From positions 620,001-684,000 of the forward strand of contig NZ_CP135922.1 of the NCBI RefSeq assembly GCF_032399705.1: DNA of 64,000 bases. The letters are read 5' to 3'. Both the position numbers and the translations under genes were made by a program. Source of the DNA: Paenibacillus sp. BIC5C1 (GTDB lineage: Bacteria; Bacillota; Bacilli; Paenibacillales; Paenibacillaceae). The notes below the pieces were generated by a model, which saw only the letters and a program-made list of their open reading frames with translations, searched no databases and had not been told where the DNA came from. Position 1 is the first letter of the stretch. Each line of letters opens with the position of its first letter. This document shows, in pieces, positions 43,872 through 52,792 of the stretch.

Positions 43872-44384
43872 ATGGAAGGAGTTGCACCGGGGAATAAGGA
43901 AGTTTTTTTTGATGATATTTACAAACGCAACGTTGATACGGTTTACCGGCTCTGCTACGTATATTTAAAAAATACCGCTGATGCAGAGGATGCTGTTCAG
44001 TCCATATTTTTAAAGTTACTAGATTCGGATATCACTTTTTCTAATCGTAATCATGAGAAAGCATGGTTTATTCTGACGACAAAAAACCATTGCAAGGATA
44101 TTCTAAAAAGTTGGTGGAAAGTTCGTAAAGTGGATGTGGAGTCTTTGCCGGATCTGCCCTCTAAAATTGGATATGAGTTATCAGGAAATGTTCTGGAAAA
44201 ACTTCTTGAATTGCCTGCCAAATACAAAATAGTGCTTTTTCTTTACTATTTTGAAGGATATCCTGTTAAGGAAATTTCCTCGTTATTAGGTGATAAGGAA
44301 AGCACGATTCAAACGAGATTATCTACAGGAAGAAAACGATTGAAATTTACTTTAGGAGGCTTTTATGAAAAATCCTATCCATGA
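43872..44384 (+). CDS. ECF RNA polymerase sigma factor
   Basis: A 170-residue ECF sigma factor. Region 2: DIYKRNVDTVYRLCYVYLKNTADAEDAVQSIFLKLLDSDITFSNRNHEKAWFILTTKNHCKDILKSWW. Region 4: LELPAKYKIVLFLYYFEGYPVKEISSLLGDKESTIQTRLSTGRKRLK. ATG 43872 follows GGAGGTGAAGAA; the frame extends back to 43818 without a ribosome site. It overlaps the next gene by 20 bases, which suggests coupling with a membrane protein acting as its anti-sigma factor. Confidence 0.9.
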   Translation: MEGVAPGNKEVFFDDIYKRNVDTVYRLCYVYLKNTADAEDAVQSIFLKLLDSDITFSNRNHEKAWFILTTKNHCKDILKSWWKVRKVDVESLPDLPSKIGYELSGNVLEKLLELPAKYKIVLFLYYFEGYPVKEISSLLGDKESTIQTRLSTGRKRLKFTLGGFYEKSYP

Positions 44385-45054
44385 TGCTTTTGAAGCAGTT
44401 GGACCAAGCGAGAAACAGAAGGAGAAAATGCGGAGCGAAATAAACGTGCAATTTCGAGCCTCACGTAAAAAAACAAGTGTGAATACGTGGGGGGGAAGTA
44501 GGATACTAGCTTCCTTGGTAGCAGTGTTCTTCCTTCTTGTATCCGCGACAGCATATGCAGCTACAGATGGGAAAATCATAACCCTGATTAAAAATCAAGT
44601 GAATCAAATCCTGTTTGCTAATGAAGATACGATTAAAATCCATTCTAATGACGAAGGTGAGGTTTTTGTAGGGGTCAGCGGAAAAGAAGGTGCGTGGGTG
44701 GTTGAAGAAGATGGAGAGGAGTTAATTCTGGACATAAACGGTGAAAAAATCAATATCGCGAATTCCCTATTAGACAAAGGCTACTTCTACTACGATTATT
44801 ATAATAATTCCGACATTTTGCACAGGGTTTACGTAGTCAAAAATGCAGGGGGCTCTAAGGATTATTCAGAACGTTGGTATTCTCAATTTGAATGGTTGCC
44901 TGAACATGGACTGAGTGGCGGTAGCAGAGGGATCAGCGGGGCTCTGGCAACTGCAATTATGTCTGCTGAAACTGACGCATCTGATGGAGAGGGTGATCTT
45001 GATGAGATGTTACAAAAATATTTACTGAAATACTGGAGTGAATATGAAAAATAA
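44365..45054 (+). CDS. Membrane-anchored probable anti-sigma factor
   Basis: A 229-residue protein with a cytosolic N-terminus of about 45 residues (PSEKQKEKMRSEINVQFR), one TM helix (ILASLVAVFFLLVSATAYAAT) and an outer domain of about 160 residues with no known fold. The order sigma factor then single-TM protein with overlapping genes is the usual sigma/anti-sigma pair; the role is inferred from that. AGGAGG lies 6 bases before the ATG. The outer domain could sense envelope stress. Confidence 0.75.
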   Translation: MKNPIHDAFEAVGPSEKQKEKMRSEINVQFRASRKKTSVNTWGGSRILASLVAVFFLLVSATAYAATDGKIITLIKNQVNQILFANEDTIKIHSNDEGEVFVGVSGKEGAWVVEEDGEELILDINGEKINIANSLLDKGYFYYDYYNNSDILHRVYVVKNAGGSKDYSERWYSQFEWLPEHGLSGGSRGISGALATAIMSAETDASDGEGDLDEMLQKYLLKYWSEYEK

Positions 45055-45130
45055 ATTTTAAAGGGAATAAGGGCTTTCTCATAAGTGGAAGAATTACAGA
45101 ATGCCCTTTTTCTCACAAAATGTAAAACAA

Positions 45131-45192
45131 AAAAAGCCTTCCCTTTGAAAAATGGAAGTGTCGAGCAACCATTTGGGGGAGGGCTTCTTTTG
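45131..45192. terminator. Bidirectional terminator
   Basis: AAGCC-TCCC..ATGG pairs with CCAT..GGGA-GGGCTT; T-runs follow on both strands (CTTTT to the right, TTTTTTGT to the left). It lies between converging genes. Confidence 0.75.
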
Positions 45193-45256
45193 TACATTTC
45201 GAGTTACTTCTCTACACTGACATGATTTTTAGATTTTTGGGAAAGTCCCGTCTCTT

Positions 45257-45817
45257 TTAAATATCCAATTCAGCGTAGGTTGAGGCTAGTCTTGCATAGG
45301 CTGAACCACTCAAACCTGTCTTGCCTGATGTAAAGTTAGCGTAATAGGTTCCAGCAGTCCAAGCATTTGTGCTGTAGACATTCCAAGCTGCGTTGGCTGG
45401 AATAGTTACACTGCTTCCACTTACAACCGAGCCAGTGCTTGAATTTTTCGTTATGGTAAATATGATGTGACCACTTGAAGAAGTATTGTTAATATATACC
45501 TTCACATATGGATAATCTTTATCAAGCGTGAATGCTTGCGATTTCTCTGTACCGGATAGAGATATTGAGAAATCCGTTTTGCTGGCAAAAGGTGTAATAA
45601 TAGGTTCTGTAGGTTCAGGAGTGCTTTCAACTCGAACAAAAGTTAATCCACCGTGCTCAATAACTGTCCCTATTTCTCCATTAAGTACGATAGAATCATT
45701 GGCTACTACGGAACTTTCAACGGCAGTTGTAGTTGTAGCTGGACTAGCTGAAATTACAGCAGGTAAAGAAAGTCCCATTACAGTGGCTAGACCTACACTT
45801 AACAATTTCTTTTTCAA
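45257..45817 (-). CDS. Secreted protein of unknown function
   Basis: A 186-residue exported protein. It starts at TTG (GGAGGTTGATTAGC upstream) with a signal peptide (KKKLLSVGLATVMGLSLPAVISA), then a Thr/Ser/Val-rich linker and a C-terminal beta-rich domain of about 110 residues (SKTDFSISLSGTEKSQAFTLDKDYPYVKVYINNTSSSGHIIFTI..). The C-terminal part has a jelly-roll-like alternation but no family I recognise. It borders the sigma-factor pair and could be a target of one of them; no promoter evidence supports that. Confidence 0.7.
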   Translation of the reverse strand: MKKKLLSVGLATVMGLSLPAVISASPATTTTAVESSVVANDSIVLNGEIGTVIEHGGLTFVRVESTPEPTEPIITPFASKTDFSISLSGTEKSQAFTLDKDYPYVKVYINNTSSSGHIIFTITKNSSTGSVVSGSSVTIPANAAWNVYSTNAWTAGTYYANFTSGKTGLSGSAYARLASTYAELDI

Positions 45818-46117
45818 AGCTAATCAACCTCCATGGTATATTTTTGCTCTTTCAGATGTTGGTTTCAAAGGAGAGCAACCCCTCTGAAGTTTCTTGTGAT
45901 AGACTATCTATAAATATAGACTGCAATAAATTGAAAAATATAACGTTTTATTTTATTTTTGTTATAAAAAAGAAACGATTATTACTTTTTGTGCTCTCAT
46001 AATCTGTGGAGGTATACAAAAAAGGATAGCCATCCATCTGTTTTGTATCATTTTACATACGTTTTTTTACTGTAAAATGTCGAATCAGGACTTTAGAAGC
46101 AATCTCGGAAATGTCTA

Positions 46118-46184
46118 TTTACAAATATTAGAAGAACAATTAAAATAAATGTAAGTGTTTTAAAAGTTAAAGCGCTTTAACTTT
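46118..46184 (+). promoter_or_regulatory. GH8 promoter with 22-bp palindromic operator
   Basis: TTTACA (46118-46123), 17 bases, TAAAAT (46141-46146) is a good sigma-A promoter. At 46163-46184, just after the expected start of transcription, lies a perfect 22-bp palindrome: half-sites AAAGTTAAAGC and GCTTTAACTTT. The same site occurs twice upstream of the ABC transporter operon. The CG centre and symmetry are typical of LacI-family operators. The rest of 45818-46117 is AT-rich with nothing assigned. Confidence 0.8.
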
Positions 46185-46319
46185 AGGGTGGAGGTGATTG
46201 TATCTCGCAAGGCCAATAATGAATCACACTTTTTCCTTCACGATGCCGCATTTGAGTTTTCGGCTTAAAGGTTATGTCATGGATCAAGACCCATTTCGAT
46301 CTAAAAGGAGCGTAAATTT

Positions 46320-47549
46320 ATGAGAAAAAATAGGAGATTTTCGGTTAGCAGCAAGGCTGTTATGATGTGTTGTCTCGCTTTTCTTCTGATTCCGGCGAGC
46401 TTTGCTTTCGCAGCTCCAAACAAGCCGTTCCCGCAGCACACGACATATACCAGCGGCTCGATCAAGCCTAATCATGTTACGCAAAGTGCGATGGACAGCT
46501 CCGTTAAAGCGAAATGGGACAGCTGGAAATCAGCTTATCTGAAAACGGCGGGCACAGGCAAGTATTATGTGAAATATCAGTCCAACGGGGATACCGTATC
46601 TGAGGCACATGGGTACGGAATGCTGGCAACGGTTCTAATGGCTGGTTATGACGGCAGTGCACAGACCTATTTCGACGGACTTTATCAATATTATAAGGCT
46701 CATCCGAGCGCCAACAATTCGAAACTGATGGCATGGAAACAAAATAGCAGCTTCCAGAACATTGAGGGCGCCGATTCAGCCACGGATGGAGACATGGACA
46801 TTGCTTATTCGCTCCTGCTTGCGGACAAGCAGTGGGGGAGCAGCGGCAGTATCAACTACCTTCAGGCCGGCAAGGACATCATCAATGCCATCATGCAAAG
46901 TGACGTGAATCAGTCCCAATGGACGCTGCGTCTTGGCGACTGGGCAACGGACAACACGTTCAAAAATGCTACCCGTCCATCGGACTTTATGCTGAATCAC
47001 TTGAAGGCGTTCCAGGCGGCAACGGGTGATGCCAGATGGGCGAACGTGATCGACAAAACCTACACCATTGTCAACTCCTTATACAACGGCTACAGCTCAT
47101 CAACCGGATTGCTTCCAGACTTCGTCGTTCTGTCTGGCTCGACATACAAGCCGGCTTCAGCCAATTTCCTGGAAGGGGCGAATGACGGCAGCTACGATTA
47201 CAACTCATGCCGTACGCCTTGGCGGATTGCAACGGATTACCTGATGACTGGTGACAGCCGGGCACTCAATCAGCTCAATCAAATGAATAGCTGGATCTCA
47301 GCCAAAGTAAGCGGTAACCCTAGCAACGTAAAGGATGGTTATAAACTCAACGGCACGGTTACAGGTTCCGGCGGCAGCGGCGCGTTCTATGCACCGTTTG
47401 GGGTCAGCGCTATGACCTCGTACGTGAATCAAAACTGGTTGAATTCCGTCTGGACCAAAACGGCCGGCAGTTCCAATGAAGGCTACTATGAAGATAGCAT
47501 CAAGCTGTTCTCCATGATCGTGATGTCCGGCAACTGGTGGACATACTAA
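46320..47549 (+). CDS. Secreted glycoside hydrolase family 8 (lichenase/chitosanase type)
   Basis: A 409-residue secreted endo-glycosidase. Signal peptide at 1-31. The proton donor is Glu95 in SEAHGYGM. The GH8 signature ATDGDMDIAYSLLLADKQW lies at 154-172. Glu285 in FLEGANDG matches the catalytic base found in the GH8 subgroup of Bacillus chitosanases and beta-1,3-1,4-glucanases; its spacing from Glu95 is about that of the two Glu residues in chitosanase ChoK. AAAGGAGCGTAAATTT precedes the ATG. The shared operator ties it to the ABC/GH4 operon. Whether it prefers chitosan or mixed-linkage glucan is undecided. Confidence 0.9.
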   Translation: MRKNRRFSVSSKAVMMCCLAFLLIPASFAFAAPNKPFPQHTTYTSGSIKPNHVTQSAMDSSVKAKWDSWKSAYLKTAGTGKYYVKYQSNGDTVSEAHGYGMLATVLMAGYDGSAQTYFDGLYQYYKAHPSANNSKLMAWKQNSSFQNIEGADSATDGDMDIAYSLLLADKQWGSSGSINYLQAGKDIINAIMQSDVNQSQWTLRLGDWATDNTFKNATRPSDFMLNHLKAFQAATGDARWANVIDKTYTIVNSLYNGYSSSTGLLPDFVVLSGSTYKPASANFLEGANDGSYDYNSCRTPWRIATDYLMTGDSRALNQLNQMNSWISAKVSGNPSNVKDGYKLNGTVTGSGGSGAFYAPFGVSAMTSYVNQNWLNSVWTKTAGSSNEGYYEDSIKLFSMIVMSGNWWTY

Positions 47550-47578
47550 GCAGCTTATAATCCGTTGATTGCTCCTAT

Positions 47579-47622
47579 GCAAGCAGACAGGGGGATTAGC
47601 TCTCCCTGCCTGCTTTTTTATG
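47579..47622 (+). terminator. Terminator of the GH8 gene
   Basis: GCAGACAGGG-GGATTA pairs with the complement CCCTGCCTGC via TAGCTCTC loop, followed by TTTTTTA. Confidence 0.82.
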
Positions 47623-47696
47623 GGATGGAGCTAGGCTACGGAGAATGATTTAATGATTGATTTGAGCAAGTGATATAGATAGGAAAATGCCTAAAA

Positions 47697-47746
47697 ACAA
47701 CAAACCGCCATATCTCAGGAATCCTGGAATATGACGGTTTCGTTTA
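47697..47746. terminator. Hairpin between converging GH8 and GH4 genes
   Basis: AAACCG-CATAT..AGGA pairs with TCCT..ATATG-CGGTTT. On the minus strand it is preceded by GH4 and can end that operon. Confidence 0.65.
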
Positions 47747-47807
47747 GGGTGAAAGTACGTCCATAGACGTTTTCTTAGGGTATCAGGACGAATGGATGAT
47801 AGCCGAA

Positions 47808-49133
47808 TTATGCATTAGCTGCAGATTCAGTAAAGAACTGCGGCAAATATTCCTTGTTGGCTTCGAGCATTTCATCCAGCATCTGAATCGCCACTTCGAC
47901 CGAAGGGACCAGAGGATGATGGGCCAATGCTTGTATGGCCAATCCACGATCGCCGGTCACGGCAGCATCGATGGCGAGGCGCTCATAGGTTTTAACCGCA
48001 TGAATCAGTCCAACGGCCATTGGAGGAACCTTGGTTAGCGGCAGGGGCAGTGGACCGGTTTTGGTGACCACGCAGTTGACTTCAATGCTGGCATCGTCTG
48101 GCAGGAAATCAATGATGCCTTGATTGGCTACGTTCAACGTCTGAATGTCATTTGTTCCGTTGTAGAGTGAACGCATCAGGTTCACGGCTGCTTCGGAATA
48201 GAAGGCGCCGCCTCGCTGTTCCAACTGTTTCGGTTTATCTTTCAGGTCCGGGTCATTGTATAGCTTGAACAGTTCTTCTTCGACGCGTTTAACCACTTCC
48301 GCACGGTTGCCGCCTGTTTGTAAGGATTCCAGCTGCTCCTCAAGCATGGCGTCGGTCATATAGAAGTATTTCAGATAGTAGGAAGGCAGAGCACGCAGGG
48401 ATTGCAGGAATTCCGGATTCCACTCCCGTGCAGGCACGTTCTTTGCGCTATAACCGGATGTATCAGCCAGCATGTCGTTCAGTTTGTCTTCTCCGTTCAC
48501 ATCAATACGCGTAATCCAGTGGAGATGGTTCAGGCCAACAAACTCGGCATAGATGCGGTCCGCTTCTACGCCGTATTTGGCTGAGGTCTGCTTGATTAGG
48601 CCGATCGGTGCATTACAGAGACCAATGCTTTTAACGTTGGAATACTTCAGAATGGCTTCTGTGACCATCCCCGCCGGATTCGTAAAGTTCAGCAGCCAGG
48701 CATTAGGAGCGAGTTCTTCAATATCACGGCAGATATCAAGCAGGACCGGAATCGTCCGCAGCGCCTTCATCATGCCTCCGGGTCCGGTGGTTTCCTGACC
48801 GATTACGCCGTATTTCAGGGGGATGGATTCATCGCGGCCACGGGCGTCAAGCATGCCGACACGCATTTGAGTACTGACGAAGTCCGCACCCTTGATGGCT
48901 TCGCGTCGGTCGAACGTCAAATGAACTTCAATCGGCAGACCCGATTTCTCCACCATACGTTTGGCCAAGTTGCCGACAATATTCAGTTTGCGCTCTCCCG
49001 GCTCAATATCGACCAACCACAGCTCTCTTACAGGAAGCTCGGCATGATGGAGGATGAACCCCTCAACAAGCTCCGGAGTATAGGAAGATCCACCACCGAT
49101 TACCGCTATTTTAAGTCCTTGTTCATTTTCCAT
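47808..49133 (-). CDS. licH: Glycoside hydrolase family 4 (6-phospho-beta-glucosidase type)
   Basis: A 441-residue NAD- and metal-dependent GH4 enzyme, which cleaves glycosidic bonds by an oxidation-elimination route. The NAD fold is KIAVIGGGSSYTPELVEGF at 8-26. The metal ligands are Cys173 in LCNAPIG and His203 in GLNHLHW. The overall pattern resembles LicH/CelF 6-phospho-beta-glucosidases. GGAGTG lies 7 bases before the ATG. It is the last gene of the operon, next to a BadF kinase and with no PTS gene, so its phosphorylated substrate is probably made inside the cell. The symbol reflects family only. Confidence 0.88.
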   Translation of the reverse strand: MENEQGLKIAVIGGGSSYTPELVEGFILHHAELPVRELWLVDIEPGERKLNIVGNLAKRMVEKSGLPIEVHLTFDRREAIKGADFVSTQMRVGMLDARGRDESIPLKYGVIGQETTGPGGMMKALRTIPVLLDICRDIEELAPNAWLLNFTNPAGMVTEAILKYSNVKSIGLCNAPIGLIKQTSAKYGVEADRIYAEFVGLNHLHWITRIDVNGEDKLNDMLADTSGYSAKNVPAREWNPEFLQSLRALPSYYLKYFYMTDAMLEEQLESLQTGGNRAEVVKRVEEELFKLYNDPDLKDKPKQLEQRGGAFYSEAAVNLMRSLYNGTNDIQTLNVANQGIIDFLPDDASIEVNCVVTKTGPLPLPLTKVPPMAVGLIHAVKTYERLAIDAAVTGDRGLAIQALAHHPLVPSVEVAIQMLDEMLEANKEYLPQFFTESAANA

Positions 49134-49190
49134 TTTTGCACACTCCAGTCTTTTAAAGAATTATTGATGATGGGCATTGATTATTGACGT

Positions 49191-50183
49191 TTATCTTGTT
49201 GTTTGTTTAATATATTCGAAATCGCGGAAGGCCCGCATTTTGTTATACACATCCTGGCTTACCGCATGTCCGCCTGCATCCATAGCAGACCATAAGGCAC
49301 CGACAACGGGCTCGGTTGCCAAAGTTACAGTGGTCGCATTCGGAGCGACGGCTGCAACAGCCTGTTCAACCTTGTTGCGAATCCATCCTCGATCTCCCTT
49401 TGTTAGCAGACTTCCTGCCAGTATAACGTCAAAGGCGTCATTTTCCATTCCAAGTTTGTGGATCACCGCAGCCGCTGATTTGCCAAGCTCTACTCCTTGA
49501 CGGTTCAGAATTTCCAGAGCTACAGCATCGTCCTCGGCGGCAGCTTCAAACAGCAGCTTCGCTGCATGGACAGGCACATGCTTGCTGTTATCCTGGAAGT
49601 CCTCGAACATATCGCTGACACTGTTATATCCAAGGAAGTTCAGCAGCAGGGGAGTCAGGAGTGTTGGCTGCTCACGGCCGTCCCAAGAACGGATGACAGA
49701 GCGGAACACCTCAATATTGAGGGAACCGCCACCGCCGAAATCGCCGTACATATAATCAAAACCGCCGACCTGCACATGTTCTCCTGCCGGATTGCGGCCT
49801 GCGGAGTTGGTACCTGTGCCGCATATCAGTGCGACCCCGTAAGGTCGGTTTGTGCCTGCGCGCAGGCTGATCATGGTGTCACAGTTAATCGAGTAATTCT
49901 GGGTGAATCCGATTCCCTGAACCAGAGGGTGCAGGATTCGGTAATCGACTTCCCGATCTGCTCCTGCAAGTCCGAAATAGGTGTGCGAGATTTCATGAAT
50001 CCGCAGTCCTGCCTCGTTCAGAGCTCCTTCTGCAGCTTCCCGTATGCTTTGTGCGGCCAAGGCGTGGTCAATCTGGTGATTGCCATTGCCGCCCACGCCT
50101 TTGCCAAGCACATTGCCGAAGTCATCGGTCAGCAGGGCGTATGTTTTTGTTCCTCCCCCATCGATTCCCAAGTAGTAAGCCAA
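49191..50183 (-). CDS. BadF/BadG/BcrA-type sugar kinase (N-acetylglucosamine/glucosamine kinase-like)
   Basis: A 330-residue ASKHA-fold kinase. The phosphate-1 motif is LGIDGGGTKTYALLTD at 5-20. GVALICGTGTNSAGRNPAGEHVQVGG and YMYGDFGGGGSLNIEVFR follow, as in NagK- and GspK-type glucosamine or GlcNAc kinases. It starts at TTG with TAGGAGTGACGACCA upstream; no ATG precedes the conserved motif. It lies between the LacI gene and GH4 on the same strand. It most likely phosphorylates the imported sugar, either the monomer or the intact disaccharide. Confidence 0.88.
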   Translation of the reverse strand: MAYYLGIDGGGTKTYALLTDDFGNVLGKGVGGNGNHQIDHALAAQSIREAAEGALNEAGLRIHEISHTYFGLAGADREVDYRILHPLVQGIGFTQNYSINCDTMISLRAGTNRPYGVALICGTGTNSAGRNPAGEHVQVGGFDYMYGDFGGGGSLNIEVFRSVIRSWDGREQPTLLTPLLLNFLGYNSVSDMFEDFQDNSKHVPVHAAKLLFEAAAEDDAVALEILNRQGVELGKSAAAVIHKLGMENDAFDVILAGSLLTKGDRGWIRNKVEQAVAAVAPNATTVTLATEPVVGALWSAMDAGGHAVSQDVYNKMRAFRDFEYIKQTTR

Positions 50184-50216
50184 TGGTCGTCACTCCTATA
50201 TATAAGTTTATATTTT

Positions 50217-51224
50217 TTATCCGGTCGTACCTTTTGTTGGTGATCCAGTAGATTCTCTCACGATGAGTTCAGGATCGATCCTTACATTAGCCCCACGTTT
50301 CATCGTACCGTCCATGCGTTTCAGCAGCATATCCGCAGCGGCGACCCCAATGCGGTCGGCAGGCTGCCGGACCGTTGTCAGATGGGGGTGCAGCTTGGAT
50401 GAAATATATTGATCGTCATAGCCGACGATAGCTACCTGTTCAGGCACCTTGATGCCTTCTTCCATGAGGGCGTTCACGACCCCGAGCGCAATATGGTCAT
50501 CGCCCGCGAACACCGCCGAAGGAAGGCGTCCCTCTCGCAGCCATTTACGGCAGATGTCATAACCAAAATCGATTTCGAAATCGCCCGTGATCATTTCAAA
50601 CGGAGCCAGATCTTTTTCCTTAAGTGCCTGCAGGAAACCGCTGCGGCGCTCCCTCGTACTGCGGAACATATTCTGTCCGCTCAAGTGCGCGATAGAGGTA
50701 TGGCCGAGATCAAGCAGATGCTTCGTAGCGGCATAGCCGCCTTTATAGTTATCGATTGTTACCGAAAAAGTATCATTCTCCGGCTTCTGATTGTCGATGA
50801 GGACATAAGGAATATTGCGACGCTTCAGTTCCACAATGTAGTTATCCTCTTCCATCGGCGAGAGCAGAATAAGTCCGTCTACCCGGTCCTCCTGGATCAG
50901 GTAATGGGTTTCATCGGAGCCAATGCCGGTAGAGACCGAAACAGCAAGAAAATAGCCATGAAGTGCAAGCACTTCGTTCAGCTCTTTAACGACGGTGTCG
51001 AAGAAGGAGTCCTGTAGAGTGGTCATGATCAATCCGACGATTCCTGTTTTACCGCGGGCTAAACTCCGCGCAGCAGCGTTGGGATGGTAATCGAGCTCCT
51101 TGATAGCCTCCAGAACCTTTTGCCTATTTTTCTCTCGCACGGATTCTGCACCGTTTAAGACGCGAGAGACCGTTACGACGGACAGCCCTGATTTCTTTGC
51201 AACATCAAATATACTAACCTTCAT
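50217..51224 (-). CDS. LacI-family transcriptional repressor
   Basis: A 335-residue regulator. The HTH is SIFDVAKKSGLSVVTVSRVLNG, followed by the hinge NAAARSLARGKTG. The rest is a periplasmic-binding-protein-like effector domain (DSFFDTVVKELNEVLALHGYFLAVSV.., AVFAGDDHIALGVVNALMEEGIKVPEQVAIVGYDDQYIS). AAGGAGAATAAACA precedes the ATG. It is embedded in the transport operon and is the obvious binder of the three 22-bp palindromes in the locus. The inducer is probably an oligosaccharide released by the GH8 enzyme. Confidence 0.93.
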   Translation of the reverse strand: MKVSIFDVAKKSGLSVVTVSRVLNGAESVREKNRQKVLEAIKELDYHPNAAARSLARGKTGIVGLIMTTLQDSFFDTVVKELNEVLALHGYFLAVSVSTGIGSDETHYLIQEDRVDGLILLSPMEEDNYIVELKRRNIPYVLIDNQKPENDTFSVTIDNYKGGYAATKHLLDLGHTSIAHLSGQNMFRSTRERRSGFLQALKEKDLAPFEMITGDFEIDFGYDICRKWLREGRLPSAVFAGDDHIALGVVNALMEEGIKVPEQVAIVGYDDQYISSKLHPHLTTVRQPADRIGVAAADMLLKRMDGTMKRGANVRIDPELIVRESTGSPTKGTTG

Positions 51225-51319
51225 TGTTTATTCTCCTTGCGGCAGATTTTCCGTACTTTATATTGACTTAACATTAGTATACATGTACGGAGGCTTAGCC
51301 GCGAAGCTAATTTGATAGA

Positions 51320-51346
51320 TGCACCGCCCCTTGCGGGACGGCACAA
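51320..51346 (-). other. Intercistronic stem-loop after the binding-protein gene
   Basis: GCCGTCCCGCAAGGGGCGG on the minus strand folds into a stem (CCGTCCC/GGGGCGG) without a T-run. Such hairpins after solute-binding-protein genes often protect the upstream mRNA and raise its level relative to the rest of the operon. Confidence 0.5.
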
Positions 51347-51355
51347 TGTTTAGCG

Positions 51356-52738
51356 TTAACGTTTGATAATTTCCATGACCTTTTTCTGAATCGTCGGCAT
51401 TACTTCTTCAACGGTACTGTGTCCGGTATCGATCGGCTGCATCTCGTTGATGAACATGTCGTTGATCTGAGAATAGTGGGTGATCAGGTGGTTATAGGAC
51501 TCAAATCCGTATTCTACAGCACCTTCGTAAACCTTCTTCACATCAGCCGCATCGATGCCATCAAAATGCTTGTAATAGGTTTCGGCTGCTTTCGTATTTA
51601 CAGGAGGGTTGCCACCGCTCAGTTCGATGGATTTTTCCTGAATTTCGTCGCTGACGAGATACTTGATCCATTCAAAAGCTTCCTTCGGATGTTTGGAGCC
51701 CTTCAGAATCAAGAGTGGATCGACGAAAAGCACGCTGCGGACCTTGTCATTGCCGCCGGCAGGCACTGCGGCTACGCCAACCTTGAAAGGGAAGTCATTG
51801 GAGCCCGCAAGGCTCCATGAGCCGCTGACGGTCATACCGACCTTGCCGGTTACGAATGCATCGCCGTTTTGGCCCGCTACGCTTTTGCTCCATTCCGTTG
51901 TCGGAGACACTTTATCTTTTAAGATCAGGTTGAACAGCTTGTTATAGGCTGCGATGACTTCAGGCGAATCGAAATGAGTCTCAGATGGTACGCCGCCGTT
52001 GGTCCAGGTATCCTGGGAGTAGGGTTCAGCTCCGAAATAGAGCGGGCGCATATCGCGCTCGGACCATGTGAAGTCAACGCCATATTGAGTTTTGGCAATG
52101 TCATTGGATACATGCGTCATTTGCTTTGCGTCTTCGACCATTTTGTCAAACGTCCAGCTCTTGTCCTCGTAATCGCTTGGAGGGTAAGGAACATTGGCAG
52201 CGTCGAACATGTCTTTGTTGTAGAGCATCAGAGAGACGTACATGTTGACCGGAATACCGTAGACTTGGTCTTTGACGGTGTAGATTTTCATAAGATCATC
52301 CGGAATGTTGTAGTCGGACGCTTTAAATCCGTCTTCCTTAATAATGTCGTTCATGTCGAGCAGCATGTCTTTGTTGTAATACTCTGCAAAACCGCCGTAT
52401 CCATAATGGCTTGTGACGTCAGGTGATTTGCCCCCGGCAATCAAAGTTTGGAGTTTACTGTCGAACTGCTCGTAAGGAGCTTTCTCGATTTTTACCTTAA
52501 TATTTGGATGTTGGGCTTCAAAATCCGGAACGAGCTTTTCGATAAAGGTGCGATCCTCGGAATCGATGGTGTAGTGCGTTATGGTTACTTGCCCACCTGA
52601 GTTAGCGCTATCGCCATCGTTACCGGGTACGACATCCCCCGCTGATTTGCCGCCGCTACAGCCGGACAATGCCAATACGACGAGCATGCTGGTCGCAAGC
52701 AAAAGTGTAAAAGACTTTTTGATCCCTATCGTTTTCAT
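51356..52738 (-). CDS. ABC sugar transporter solute-binding lipoprotein
   Basis: A 460-residue extracellular binding protein (family 1 SBP). The signal peptide ends in lipobox ALSGC. The mature part has the family's two-lobe pattern: VTITHYTIDSEDRTFIEKLVPDFEAQHPNIKVKIEKAPYEQFDSKLQTLIAGGKSPDVT, then VGMTVSGSWSL, then PKEAFEWIKYLVSDEIQ. GGGGGACTGTCATTC precedes the ATG. It is third in the operon after two permeases and should capture oligosaccharides produced by the GH8 enzyme. Confidence 0.93.
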   Translation of the reverse strand: MKTIGIKKSFTLLLATSMLVVLALSGCSGGKSAGDVVPGNDGDSANSGGQVTITHYTIDSEDRTFIEKLVPDFEAQHPNIKVKIEKAPYEQFDSKLQTLIAGGKSPDVTSHYGYGGFAEYYNKDMLLDMNDIIKEDGFKASDYNIPDDLMKIYTVKDQVYGIPVNMYVSLMLYNKDMFDAANVPYPPSDYEDKSWTFDKMVEDAKQMTHVSNDIAKTQYGVDFTWSERDMRPLYFGAEPYSQDTWTNGGVPSETHFDSPEVIAAYNKLFNLILKDKVSPTTEWSKSVAGQNGDAFVTGKVGMTVSGSWSLAGSNDFPFKVGVAAVPAGGNDKVRSVLFVDPLLILKGSKHPKEAFEWIKYLVSDEIQEKSIELSGGNPPVNTKAAETYYKHFDGIDAADVKKVYEGAVEYGFESYNHLITHYSQINDMFINEMQPIDTGHSTVEEVMPTIQKKVMEIIKR

Positions 52739-52792
52739 GAATGACAGTCCCCCATATATTCAAGTTTTTTTGCCGCCCCTGCGGCGGAGCTT

